21,525 nt of DNA from a virus: IMG/VR virus record IMGVR_UViG_3300034105_002079, positions 1 through 21,525 of that record; one strand, written 5' to 3'. Below are positions 7,879 to 16,257 of the stretch, piece after piece. Position 1 is the stretch's first letter. Each line of letters begins with the position of its first letter. The notes under the pieces are model-generated. The model did no database searches, was not told the origin of the DNA, and saw only the letters and a program-made list of their open reading frames with translations. A program made the translations under genes and the position numbers.

Positions 7879-8101
7879 AGTTAGTTTATTCACTCAAATC
7901 CATGAGATAGTTTTTCATGGTAAGGGTGGATATTCTTTTGATGCAGTTTATAATATGCCAATATGGCTGAGAAACTTTACTGCAAAGAAGATAGCAGAGT
8001 ATTACGAAAAGGAAGCAGAGAGTCATAAAAACGCAAGCTCACCAAACTCACAACGTACAACGGTTAAAATACCAGACTATGTAAGCAAAGCTAGAAAATA
8101 A
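7859..8101 (+). CDS. Frameshift extension of the tail assembly gene (80 codons, +1 frame)
   Basis: The frame one base forward is open from 7844 to the TAA at 8099-8101 and reads from 7859 GLTSEYRVSLFTQIHEIV, then FHGKGGYSFDAVYNMPIWLR, then a Lys/Glu-rich helix and a Ser/Lys-rich tail. It looks like the short protein that follows gp26-type genes in T4-like phages (an MP-x-x-x-R core followed by a charged helix), so it is very likely coding. No ATG, GTG or TTG precedes the ATG at 7955, which lies inside the conserved-looking core and would give only 48 aa. Expression as a fusion by +1 or -2 shifting is therefore more likely than an independent start. A hairpin overlaps its stop codon. A real frameshift mutation or a one-base assembly error in the T run cannot be excluded. 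Confidence 0.7.
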   Translation, partial: GLTSEYRVSLFTQIHEIVFHGKGGYSFDAVYNMPIWLRNFTAKKIAEYYEKEAESHKNASSPNSQRTTVKIPDYVSKARK

Positions 8102-8114
8102 TCTAGCTTTTGCT
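8084..8114 (+). terminator. Terminator-like hairpin at the end of the frameshift extension
   Basis: AGCAAAGCTAG (8084-8094) pairs with CTAGCTTTTGCT (8103-8114), one T bulged, around the loop AAAATAAT that contains the +1-frame stop codon. There are only four T within the descending arm, so termination strength is uncertain. Confidence 0.6.
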
Positions 8115-8121
8115 ATTTATA
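8114..8121 (+). promoter_or_regulatory. Candidate late promoter box TATTTATA (tape measure)
   Basis: Exact TATTTATA whose first base is the last base of the preceding hairpin; it ends 14 bases before the tape measure ATG. Confidence 0.6.
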
Positions 8122-8135
8122 TAAAATAAGTATTA

Positions 8136-10487
8136 ATGGCACAAGATTTAGGTAATAGTCCAAAACAGCAAGCTGAAGTAATAGCAGAGACGTTATTATC
8201 TGTAGGGGCTAGAATATCCGAAACTATTAAGGATGCTATACAAGATGCAGTAGATGGTGTTGATGCAACAATATATGAGAAACTAGGAAATAGCCTTACA
8301 TCCTCCTTTTCAAAACTAGCTAAATTCTCAGAGGAGGCAGCGAACAATACTTTTAAAATATCAGAAGGGTTGTTAAATTCAGATTCTATATCTAAACAGT
8401 TATTAAGCTTAGAAGAAAAAAAATTAGCCATACAAAGACAGATGAGCTTGGCTAAAGAAATTTTGCAGGAGGATGATATAAATAGGCTTCAAACTGCATT
8501 TGATCAAACTGAGAAAATATTAGAAGTACAAAAAAAGCTTCTTCAAGAAGAAAAAGCTATCACCGATGCTGTAGATAAAAGAGTAGGACTTGTTGGTAAA
8601 CTTGCTGGGGCTATGAAAGCCATTCCAGGCCTAGGCAATGTCATAAATGCAAAAGAGGTAGACGCTGCATTAAGGAAAGCAGCTGTACAACTTGATGAAA
8701 ATGGGAACTTAGTACAAAGCGGTACAGGTAAGTTCAAGATGATGGCGATAGCTGCAAAGACTGTAGGAAAACAGTTTGCAACAGCCATGCTAGATCCAGG
8801 AGTCATAGTAGGTAAGATAGTAGAACAATTCTTTGCAATAAACAAAGCGTCTGTTGAACTAAGAAGATTGACGGGGGATACCGCTGTTAGTTTTAATATA
8901 TTTGCAAATGGAGCAGCATCCTCAGTTCAAATATTAGAAACAGCTGCTGAATTAACTAAGCAAATAGGATTTAATGCTCAAAGTGCATTTTCTCAAGACG
9001 TAATTGCGAATGCAGCCGACTTAAAAGTTGAAATGGGGCTGGCAGCAGATGAGGCTGGCGGTATTGCGATGATGGCTCAAACAAGCGGTAAGAGTGTGGA
9101 TTCTATTACGGATAGCGTAGTGGGCACAACCTCCGCATTTAATAGAGCAAATAGGTCTGCAGTATCTCAGGGATTAGTTCTTAGAGATGTAGCAAAAACT
9201 TCAGATAGTATTAAATTATCGTTGGGTAATAATCCAAAAGCCTTAGCTGACGCAGCATCACAGGCAAAAAGATTGGGAACAGACTTAGCTGGATTAAACC
9301 AAATAGCAACTAGCCTACTTGAATTTGAATCATCTATTGAAGCCGAATTAGAAGCACAACTTTTAACTGGTAATCAAATAAACCTATCTAAGGCAAGAGA
9401 ACTTGCTTTAACTAATGATTTGGAAGGTTTAGGAACTGAAATATTCAAGAATACTGTTGATATAGAAAAGTTCGGCAAAATGGGTAGGCTAGGTCAAGAA
9501 GCTCAAGCAAAAGCTCTTGGAATGACTAGAGACCAGCTTGCTAGAGTTGCTTATTTACGAGCACTTGATAGTAAGATGACTGATGAGCAGGCCTCAGCTG
9601 CTGCCGGAGTTAATGCGGAGGAGATGAAGCGTATATCGGTACAAGAAAATTTTACAGCTGCCTTAAATAAAGTAATGGGGGCACTTGCTCCAATTTTAGA
9701 AATGGTAGGTAATTTATTTTCAATACCATTGTTTGGTCCTATGCTTGCTGGATCTTTATTATTAATACCTGCAATAAGTATTATTAGTCAGGGCTTTATG
9801 GCTATGGCAGGGGCATTAGGTTTTGCAACAGCTGCTAAAGTGGCTAATACTGGGGCAACGGTATCAAATACGGTTGCAAACACTGGTTTAGCAGCTTCTA
9901 ATACAGCAGTGACAGCTTCCTCTGCCCCAGCAGCCGGGGGATTTTCGGCAATGGGAGCTGCTTTGAAAAGCTTTGGAGCAGCGGCGGCAACAGCTATACC
10001 TACATTACTTACCATAGCCGCAGTGGCAGCCGGTATAGGATTAGCATTTGCAGGAGTTGGATTTGCTTTAAAATCTGTACCTGAAATATTAACTTTAATA
10101 ACCCCAGAGAAAGCAGCAGGTATGGTTTTACTTGGTCAAGCATTTGGTGGGCTTGCTTTAGGATTAGCAGCTATTGCAGTTTCAGGATTAGCAGCATTGC
10201 CAGTATTATTAGGTCTTCAAAAATTAGGTGTTCTAGGTGGAGCTATTGCCGTACAAGCAGGTGCATCCCCGGGAGGAGCAGCTATTGCTGGATCGCAGAA
10301 GCCAGTTGAAAGCCCACAGGCACCAGCTGCATCTTTATCATTAGATCCTTTAGTGACTGAAATAAAATTAATGAGGGAAGAAATGACATCTCTTATGAAA
10401 CAAGTTATGGGTAGGGAGATTAAAGTATACCTAGATGGATATTTAGTTGGTCAGGGAACTCAACAGGCTCAAACTTCATCAGGTTAA
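8136..10487 (+). CDS. Tail tape measure protein (783 aa)
   Basis: A long helical protein placed right after the tail assembly gene, the standard position of the tape measure (T4 gp29 role: sets tail length and leaves the tail tube at DNA injection). Residues ~75-145 are charged with heptad-like Leu/Ile spacing (EEKKLAIQRQM, KILEVQKKLLQEEK), suiting a coiled coil. Residues ~519-565 and ~608-708 are strongly hydrophobic, Ala/Gly-rich stretches (SIPLFGPMLAGSLLLIPAIS and several later ones), as in tape measures that enter the host membrane. The C-terminus has MREEMTSLMKQVMGREIKVYLDG, the short strand-and-loop end typical of the family. No lytic domain is visible. It is long for a T4 gp29 homologue (590 aa), predicting a longer tail. 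Confidence 0.85.
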   Translation: MAQDLGNSPKQQAEVIAETLLSVGARISETIKDAIQDAVDGVDATIYEKLGNSLTSSFSKLAKFSEEAANNTFKISEGLLNSDSISKQLLSLEEKKLAIQRQMSLAKEILQEDDINRLQTAFDQTEKILEVQKKLLQEEKAITDAVDKRVGLVGKLAGAMKAIPGLGNVINAKEVDAALRKAAVQLDENGNLVQSGTGKFKMMAIAAKTVGKQFATAMLDPGVIVGKIVEQFFAINKASVELRRLTGDTAVSFNIFANGAASSVQILETAAELTKQIGFNAQSAFSQDVIANAADLKVEMGLAADEAGGIAMMAQTSGKSVDSITDSVVGTTSAFNRANRSAVSQGLVLRDVAKTSDSIKLSLGNNPKALADAASQAKRLGTDLAGLNQIATSLLEFESSIEAELEAQLLTGNQINLSKARELALTNDLEGLGTEIFKNTVDIEKFGKMGRLGQEAQAKALGMTRDQLARVAYLRALDSKMTDEQASAAAGVNAEEMKRISVQENFTAALNKVMGALAPILEMVGNLFSIPLFGPMLAGSLLLIPAISIISQGFMAMAGALGFATAAKVANTGATVSNTVANTGLAASNTAVTASSAPAAGGFSAMGAALKSFGAAAATAIPTLLTIAAVAAGIGLAFAGVGFALKSVPEILTLITPEKAAGMVLLGQAFGGLALGLAAIAVSGLAALPVLLGLQKLGVLGGAIAVQAGASPGGAAIAGSQKPVESPQAPAASLSLDPLVTEIKLMREEMTSLMKQVMGREIKVYLDGYLVGQGTQQAQTSSG

Positions 10488-10507
10488 ACAATAATTTAAT
10501 TAAAAAC

Positions 10508-10515
10508 TATTTATA
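10508..10515 (+). promoter_or_regulatory. Candidate late promoter box TATTTATA (67-aa gene and baseplate operon)
   Basis: Exact TATTTATA 15 bases before the ATG at 10531. The following genes up to 16257 are separated by gaps of at most 4 bases or by overlap and have no further copy, so this box probably drives the whole baseplate operon. Confidence 0.6.
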
Positions 10516-10530
10516 TTAAAATACACAACA

Positions 10531-10734
10531 ATGGCAATAATCCAAACTCAACTCAGATCTAAATTTGGCCGTAATGGAGTCAAACCAGCTCAACTTCCTG
10601 GCTCAAACAGAGGATCAACTCTACACAATACATCCTCCATAAACAATATTCCACCGATACCATCCCCACAAGCATCAGTGTTAGATTTGGATGGTAAAAC
10701 CCCAAAGAAATATTTAGATAACAAACCTAAATAA
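10531..10734 (+). CDS. Small Ser/Pro-rich protein at the head of the baseplate operon (67 aa)
   Basis: A 67-residue basic, low-complexity protein beginning MAIIQTQLRSKFGRNG, with a Ser/Pro/Asn-rich middle and ending LDLDGKTPKKYLDNKPK. It has no cysteine, signal peptide or membrane segment. I do not recognise a family. The gene lies between the tape measure and a large baseplate gene with a 4-base gap to the latter, so cotranscription is nearly certain and a small structural or assembly role in the baseplate is plausible. Confidence 0.7.
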   Translation: MAIIQTQLRSKFGRNGVKPAQLPGSNRGSTLHNTSSINNIPPIPSPQASVLDLDGKTPKKYLDNKPK

Positions 10735-10738
10735 TATA

Positions 10739-12523
10739 ATGGTTGTTACAAAAATAGTAGACCTAAAAACTAATTTAAAATCTCTTAAGTATGAGAGTGG
10801 TAATGCTCCTTTTGTAACAAAGGACATTAACAACCCCCCTCAAAGCTCAAGAGCATTATCTGAGATTACTAGAAGAGCAGATGATGTAGTTAGGGTTACT
10901 AAAGCAATATTACCTACAAACAGTAGATTTTTAGAAAACCAAGCAAAGCTTGAGCAATTAAACTTTTCAAGGAAAGTAGATGGTATCAAGGTAGCTCAGG
11001 GGAAGACAACTGCGGGTGCAATTATTCAGCAGGTTAAAAACACTGTCGTAAATGTGGCTAAGATAGCCGCAAGTACAATTGCACAAACTGCAGGAGCGGG
11101 TACAGGACTACATGTAGTTAGGGGGTTTGAAAATGCTGATAAAAAATTATACAGCACTCAAGCTTTGGCGGAAGGTAAAATAACCTTTCCTAAGTACAGC
11201 CCGTCTACCGAGCTACAGGGTATAGAAAACTACAGTTTAGTAAACACTAACAACGATAAAAATACATATACCCAAAGAAGCAACACTGCTGTCCCTGGAG
11301 TAACCGCTAATGCAGAAAATAAAATAACCCCTACAGCAAATGAGGTTGTAGAAAATGGTACAGTTAAGTTACAAAACTATAGTCCTATTACTAAATTATC
11401 TTTGAAGAAAGATTACAGTGGGGTAAATGAAGACAACACTTCTAATCCGTATTTAGGAACAACAAACAATAACTTCCCTAACAGAACTTCAGCAGGTGTA
11501 GCAGCTGAGTTGGGAGACAAGGTTCTTGCTCCAAGTCAATCACCAAGTATGATACTTGAGGACTGGGAAGCAAATAGATTTACAAAACAATCTACTTTAC
11601 AAAGTTATACATTACCTAAAGAAAATGAGATTGCTAGAAATCAATTTACTTTAAGTCAAGATATTAATGACCCCGTTGTCAGAGGGTTACCGGAGATAGG
11701 AGCTCAGATGACGCTTAAAGTTAGAGATTTTAGAAAAGATAGACCTGATTCTATATTTTTTGACTACAATAGCCCAACTATTAATAAAGAGCAGAGAGTT
11801 GGTTTAGGTAATAAAGGATATTGGAAAAAGCCAATAGATTACACCGAACCGACACAACCATCTGTTATTGATAGGTTGAATGCAACAGATGTATCTTTGA
11901 ATCAATTAAATGGAGTAGGAGTCGGTGCATCTTCAGTAAGAGATTTAGTTAAATTTAGATTCGAGGTAATAGCTCCTGGCCAGACCCCTAGGTTTCTTTA
12001 TTTTAGAGCCTTACTTGAAAATCTAGATGATAGTTACACAGGTAGATGGTCGGATACTAACTATGTGGGTAGAGGTGATGCAGTAAGAACCTATGAAGGA
12101 TTTAATAGGGACGTATCTCTATCTTTTAAAATAGTAGCTACTACTAGAGATGAAATGAAACCATTATACAAAAAAATGGCATATTTAGCATCAACAACAG
12201 CCCCAACATATGGGGAAGGTGGTAGTTTTATGAAAGGAACTCTTGTTCGATTGACCGTTGGTAGTTATCTTTACGAGGTAGCTGGAACAATGAATAGCGT
12301 AAAGTACAATTGGAAAGAGAATTATCCATGGGAAATTGCAATGCAGAACCCGGACCTAAACATTGATGATGATCAACAAGAGCTTCCACAAATGATGGAT
12401 TGCTCAATAAACTTTACACCAATTCACGATTTTGTACCACAAACAGGATTGTATCATTACATCACATCTCCTCGACTTTCTGGAGGTGCAAAACCATTCT
12501 TTCTATCAGGAGCACAATCATGA
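10739..12523 (+). CDS. Baseplate structural protein, possibly tube-initiator like (594 aa)
   Basis: Residues ~1-140 are helical with a hydrophobic patch (IIQQVKNTVVNVAKIAASTIA) but no clear membrane anchor. Residues ~147-199 and ~207-264 form two diverged tandem units, each opening with a YSP-x-T-x-L motif. The C-terminal ~190 residues (from VKFRFEVIAPGQTPRFLYFR) form a compact domain with GRWSDTNYVGRGDAVRTYEG, GTLVRLTVGSYLYEVAG and INFTPIHDF, resembling the tube-like beta domain of proteins that cap the baseplate and start tube growth (T4 gp48/gp54 role). That assignment is inference from domain style and gene position. The stop overlaps the ATG of the gp53-like gene (ATGA), so the two are translationally coupled. 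Confidence 0.75.
   Translation: MVVTKIVDLKTNLKSLKYESGNAPFVTKDINNPPQSSRALSEITRRADDVVRVTKAILPTNSRFLENQAKLEQLNFSRKVDGIKVAQGKTTAGAIIQQVKNTVVNVAKIAASTIAQTAGAGTGLHVVRGFENADKKLYSTQALAEGKITFPKYSPSTELQGIENYSLVNTNNDKNTYTQRSNTAVPGVTANAENKITPTANEVVENGTVKLQNYSPITKLSLKKDYSGVNEDNTSNPYLGTTNNNFPNRTSAGVAAELGDKVLAPSQSPSMILEDWEANRFTKQSTLQSYTLPKENEIARNQFTLSQDINDPVVRGLPEIGAQMTLKVRDFRKDRPDSIFFDYNSPTINKEQRVGLGNKGYWKKPIDYTEPTQPSVIDRLNATDVSLNQLNGVGVGASSVRDLVKFRFEVIAPGQTPRFLYFRALLENLDDSYTGRWSDTNYVGRGDAVRTYEGFNRDVSLSFKIVATTRDEMKPLYKKMAYLASTTAPTYGEGGSFMKGTLVRLTVGSYLYEVAGTMNSVKYNWKENYPWEIAMQNPDLNIDDDQQELPQMMDCSINFTPIHDFVPQTGLYHYITSPRLSGGAKPFFLSGAQS
11177..11530 (+). repeat. Two diverged tandem protein repeats in the baseplate protein
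   Basis: Residues ~147-199 and ~207-264 of the 594-aa protein share Y-S-P-x-T-x-L followed by an Asn/Thr-rich Y-S-x-V-N segment and end in similar x-K-I/V-x-x-P strings. The match is at protein level only. Confidence 0.5.
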
Positions 12524-12819
12524 TTAAGAGATATAGTACGATACCCATTTTATCGGATGCTGATTCTAAGAAATATAGAAAGCATGTTATTTATCCAGAT
12601 ATTCCTTTAAGTGAGGATGATTTGTATGCAATAACAGTTGTAGGGGATAGATATGATAAATTGGCATATGATTATTATAGTGATACAACGCTGTGGTGGA
12701 TTATAGCGTCTTCAAACCCACAAGCAGGTAGTCATTTAACACCTTTGGCTGGAGTACAAATTAGAATACCTGCCAATCCACAGGCAGCATTAGAGTTATA
12801 TAGAAGGTTAAATTCGTAA
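12520..12819 (+). CDS. 53: Baseplate wedge protein with LysM-like fold (gp53-like, 99 aa)
   Basis: T4 gp53-type proteins join neighbouring baseplate wedges and contain a LysM-like module. Visible here are GDRYDKLAYDYYSDTTLWWIIASSNPQ and a final LAGVQIRIPANPQ, the pattern of gp53 and LysM proteins (an initial YDKLA helix, W-W-I-I-A, then a G-x-x-I-x-I-P strand). The product is shorter than T4 gp53 (196 aa), covering only the LysM-like core. I chose ATG 12520 (MIKRYSTIPIL): it overlaps the upstream stop as ATGA and is preceded by AGGAG seven bases upstream, the only convincing Shine-Dalgarno I see in the window. A TTG at 12400 would need 40 extra residues inside the upstream gene. Confidence 0.85.
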   Translation: MIKRYSTIPILSDADSKKYRKHVIYPDIPLSEDDLYAITVVGDRYDKLAYDYYSDTTLWWIIASSNPQAGSHLTPLAGVQIRIPANPQAALELYRRLNS

Positions 12820-12821
12820 GT

Positions 12822-15653
12822 ATGGCTGATTCCATTATAGGGGCCCCACTATCTAAAGACGTACATGATCAAATATTATTACGTCAGGAAAAAGTTAGAT
12901 CTCCACAAAGAGATAACAATACCCTATTTTTTTTAAATTCAAATAATGCGTGGATTAAATTATCATCTGGGGCAGATACTTTTACAGTTGAAGGAGAATC
13001 TGAAATACCAGACCCTACATTATCTAAAAATAACATATTAGGATTTACTCAAAATAAAGCAGGGGTTGGTGATCTATACAGAGAAACAGCATCAAGAGGT
13101 TACAGACCTGTACCCGGAGTAAAGCAAGTACAAGTTAAAAGTAAAGGTACTTATGGTGCTCTAAGAGAAACAGAAGTAAGCTTTGTTGTCTGGTCTTTAG
13201 AAGATTTAGATACCTTGGAGTTAGTTTATCTCCGACCTGGTTTTTCTATGTTATTAGAATGGGGTCATACAGTTTACTTTAATACCGCAGGCGAGTTTAA
13301 CACAGCATCAAGTACGATTAATGATTTCTTTTCAAGGTATACCTCAACTGGGGATAAGTCAACACAGCAAATCATACAAGATAAAATACAAGTACTTAGA
13401 GAGCAAACTAGTTATAACTACGATGCTTTATTTGGCTACGTTAAGAACTTCTCTTGGTCTTTTAGAAAAGATGGGGGATATGATTGCACTATTTCAATCG
13501 CATCAGCAGGCAGCCTTATAGAGGGTCTCAGAGCCGACATAGGATTACAGAATATCCCAAGTGATATTGTTGATAGAAAATCTATAGAAGAAATGAAGGA
13601 TAGCTTAAAAAGTCCTTTTCATTTTATATTTGAACAACTTGAAAAAAAGAATGCGTTAGGCGCAAGACTTACAAGAAGTGGAAATAGAATATCTCTAGGT
13701 ACTTTAAAAACCAACACTAATCCTCAAATTTCTAAAGTATTTGAAAGACTTAAAGTATCCGATAAAACTTATGTTTATGGTAGAAAAGTTACTACATTTT
13801 CGTTATTAGGAATAATTAACAAAAGAGAATCTGAGTATTGGATGCATTTGGGAATGGTGTTCGATATAATAAATAACTTTCTAACGCTTAGAAACGAAAA
13901 TGGTAAAACAATTGAGCTGTATTCTGGAGCCCAGGATGTGGACAATACTGGAGATTATGAACTAGAATCAAAGTATATAACTACTAAGTATCACTTTTCG
14001 ATAGATCCTTTTAGGGTTCATCTTCCCTTTGCGGCAGAAGTACCTAGCGGGTTAATTGGATTATCCGAGAATGTAGGTAAATTTTTGGGTAGGATACCAT
14101 CTGAAACATCACTATTAGGTAAAGCAAAACCATTATTCTCTAATTTGTTTGAACCTCCTAGAGGACAAAACGATGATATTTTAAATATAGCAGTTAGCTC
14201 TATAGTACTTCAAGAACTATTTGATAGAAATTTAGAAGAGCCAGATTCTCAAAATAGGGATTTAAAAAGTATTTTAGATAGTCTAGCTTCAATTTTGACA
14301 GACCATTTAGGAGGTGTAAATGAATTTGCTTTTCACTATGATGAGCAACGGAATTTACATTTATTAGTTGATAGAAAAAATACCCCAACAGAAAAATCCA
14401 TTACTCAATTTCCAGTTATAACACTTACTGGACTTAGCTCTACAGTGGAATCTGTTAGTTTATCTAGTAAACTTTCAAATAAAGTAGGTACTCAAATTGC
14501 TATAGCAGCCCAAGGATCTGGCCAAAATTATCAAGAGAATGTTTCTGAGTTTTTGAAATGGAACGAAGGCGTAGTTGATAGACATGGGGTTGGAGGTACT
14601 TATGATACAGGTGATGCTACTCAAGTTGTAGATACAGTTGCAGAGGAGTACGCAAGAAAAACAAAGTGGCTAGAACTTGCGGCAGAAGTTTATAGAACTA
14701 ACGGTAGTCAGGATTCTTATGATTCAGCACAATATTCTGAATTAAAATCTTATCATAGAATTTATAATTCTGATTACGTATTAGCTACACAACAGATACT
14801 TGGAAATGCTGAAAAGGGAATTATACCTGTTGAGCTTTCCTTTACTATGATGGGGATATCTGGAATAGATATTGCAGAATCTTTTAAAGTATCAAAGGGT
14901 ATATTGCCTACTAAATACTACGGAAAGTTCGGGTTTATAATTACCGGGTTAGAACATTCAATAGGATTGAAGTGGACAACTACTATAAAAACTCAATTCT
15001 ATATTTTAGAACCACCATCAGAGGAGCAGAAACAAAAAATTACTACAAGAATAAATCCAGCAAGACCTGCAGGATATGTAAATAGTTGGACTGGTAATAC
15101 GTCTACTACTCAAACAGGATCACCTAGTGGTGGACGAGTATCTCAAGGAGCTGTTAACCCTTTTACAGGGCCTACTCCTAATGCTGATTTCCTAAGAGGC
15201 GTTTTAAAGTCTCTAGGATATTTAGAGAAGGGTACCGAACTTTCAAATGGAGGGGATATTACTTTAGAAACGGCAAAGTACTCAGCTGCTGTGGCTCAAA
15301 GGATAAAGCAAGTATCACCAAGTTTAGTTCTTACATTTACCGGAGGCAATGATATATATCACCAGAACTTAAATTATACATCTAGACACACTCTAGGGAG
15401 AGGAGTTGATTTTGTAATCTCATCACCAACAACTGCAAACATTAATTTAATAGTGGCACAACTAGACAATTTTGTACTAGCTAATTTACCTTTCGCAAGA
15501 TATCTTGATGAGTATTCCTCCGCAACTTCGGCAGCAACGGGAGGACACTTTCACCTATCATGGGGAGATGGAACAGAAGGGCAGGCAGCTGTTAATAGAG
15601 CTAAAAAAAGAGGCGGGGCAGGTGTATTAGCACCAATTTTCTTTGTAACATAA
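12822..15653 (+). CDS. Baseplate hub-like protein with C-terminal LAS/M15-type peptidase (943 aa)
   Basis: The N-terminal ~740 residues appear structural: VPGVKQVQVKSKGTYGALRE (about 98-116) and LVYLRPGFSMLLEWG (about 134-148) suggest a hub-type baseplate protein, and LELSFTMMGISGI-like strands occur near residue 680. A Thr/Ser/Gly/Pro linker (about 750-785) leads to a C-terminal domain of ~150 residues. This has SRHTLGRGVDF with H856 and D863, then GGHFHLSWG with H909 and H911. H-x6-D followed by H-x-H is the zinc-binding pattern of LAS metallopeptidases (M15 D-Ala-D-Ala peptidases and phage endolysins). I infer a tail-tip enzyme that cuts peptidoglycan cross-links during injection, the role served in T4 by the gp5 lysozyme. 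The gene starts 2 bases after the gp53-like stop and is followed 1 base later by the next gene. Confidence 0.85.
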   Translation: MADSIIGAPLSKDVHDQILLRQEKVRSPQRDNNTLFFLNSNNAWIKLSSGADTFTVEGESEIPDPTLSKNNILGFTQNKAGVGDLYRETASRGYRPVPGVKQVQVKSKGTYGALRETEVSFVVWSLEDLDTLELVYLRPGFSMLLEWGHTVYFNTAGEFNTASSTINDFFSRYTSTGDKSTQQIIQDKIQVLREQTSYNYDALFGYVKNFSWSFRKDGGYDCTISIASAGSLIEGLRADIGLQNIPSDIVDRKSIEEMKDSLKSPFHFIFEQLEKKNALGARLTRSGNRISLGTLKTNTNPQISKVFERLKVSDKTYVYGRKVTTFSLLGIINKRESEYWMHLGMVFDIINNFLTLRNENGKTIELYSGAQDVDNTGDYELESKYITTKYHFSIDPFRVHLPFAAEVPSGLIGLSENVGKFLGRIPSETSLLGKAKPLFSNLFEPPRGQNDDILNIAVSSIVLQELFDRNLEEPDSQNRDLKSILDSLASILTDHLGGVNEFAFHYDEQRNLHLLVDRKNTPTEKSITQFPVITLTGLSSTVESVSLSSKLSNKVGTQIAIAAQGSGQNYQENVSEFLKWNEGVVDRHGVGGTYDTGDATQVVDTVAEEYARKTKWLELAAEVYRTNGSQDSYDSAQYSELKSYHRIYNSDYVLATQQILGNAEKGIIPVELSFTMMGISGIDIAESFKVSKGILPTKYYGKFGFIITGLEHSIGLKWTTTIKTQFYILEPPSEEQKQKITTRINPARPAGYVNSWTGNTSTTQTGSPSGGRVSQGAVNPFTGPTPNADFLRGVLKSLGYLEKGTELSNGGDITLETAKYSAAVAQRIKQVSPSLVLTFTGGNDIYHQNLNYTSRHTLGRGVDFVISSPTTANINLIVAQLDNFVLANLPFARYLDEYSSATSAATGGHFHLSWGDGTEGQAAVNRAKKRGGAGVLAPIFFVT

Positions 15654-15654
15654 T

Positions 15655-16257
15655 ATGTATATTCCAAGTCACCAGTATGAAGTAAAAGTATTAGTTGATA
15701 CTGAGCAGCGGCTCCAGTATGAAAATGGTACGCCTTTTACCGGATCTAAATATGTTGAGTTGACTAATGGTACAAAATACGATGTGCCAAATTCTGACTT
15801 AGAAAAGGGTAACTTCGATAGGGGTAGAAAATTATTAACTCCTATAAATTTTAGAGACCCTAGATTATCCCTTAATTTTTTGGCACCTTTTATCCCTAAA
15901 AGAAAACCGGGTAAGACTACGATTAAAAGAAAGTTTGTCAAGCATAAGGTAACAGGTAAGATAGTAGAGGTTGATGACAATAAGTACCAAGAGGTTTTTA
16001 CTGAGGAGCCATCACATTTAGCTTTTGGTGAATTGACTTGGCACATTGCAGGTCCTCTGTATGATATATCCTCTTTGAATATATTGCAGGAGGGTACTGT
16101 TACAAAGAATGCAAGAGAATTACAAGCATTGGAGAGTAAACTTCCAGGAGTGAGTTCATATGTGGTTGATTTAACCTTCCTATCAGATCCACAATATGTG
16201 AATCAAACTCCTCAAATTCCACTAAATATAAATATAGTTTTACCATCTCCATCTTAA
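15655..16257 (+). CDS. Hypothetical baseplate-operon protein (200 aa)
   Basis: The start is one base after the hub stop (TAATATG), so it is the last gene of the baseplate operon. The 200-aa product begins MYIPSHQYEVKVLVDTEQRL. It has a strongly basic stretch at about residues 80-105 (FIPKRKPGKTTIKRKFVKHK) and a C-terminal part with LTWHIAGPLYDISSLNILQEG and a Pro-rich end. No family is recognised. Position argues for a baseplate or tail-tip structural component; there is no enzyme motif, signal peptide or membrane helix. The gap that follows (16258-16316) is AT-rich, lacks an exact TATTTATA and leads into the replication module. Confidence 0.75.
   Translation: MYIPSHQYEVKVLVDTEQRLQYENGTPFTGSKYVELTNGTKYDVPNSDLEKGNFDRGRKLLTPINFRDPRLSLNFLAPFIPKRKPGKTTIKRKFVKHKVTGKIVEVDDNKYQEVFTEEPSHLAFGELTWHIAGPLYDISSLNILQEGTVTKNARELQALESKLPGVSSYVVDLTFLSDPQYVNQTPQIPLNINIVLPSPS

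Noticed and set aside
7844-7881. Classical -1 slippery frameshift in the tail assembly gene
   Set aside because: The -1 frame after the T run reads TTG GCC TGA and stops at once, so only a +1 or -2 shift can reach the long downstream frame.
12400-12402. TTG at 12400 as the start of the gp53-like gene
   Set aside because: The extra 40 residues overlap the conserved end of the upstream gene, while ATG 12520 has an ATGA overlap, a good Shine-Dalgarno and a gp53-like N-terminus.
13321-13521. Alternative-frame open frame inside the hub gene
   Set aside because: It lies wholly inside the strongly supported 943-aa frame and has no promoter, ribosome site or recognisable motif.
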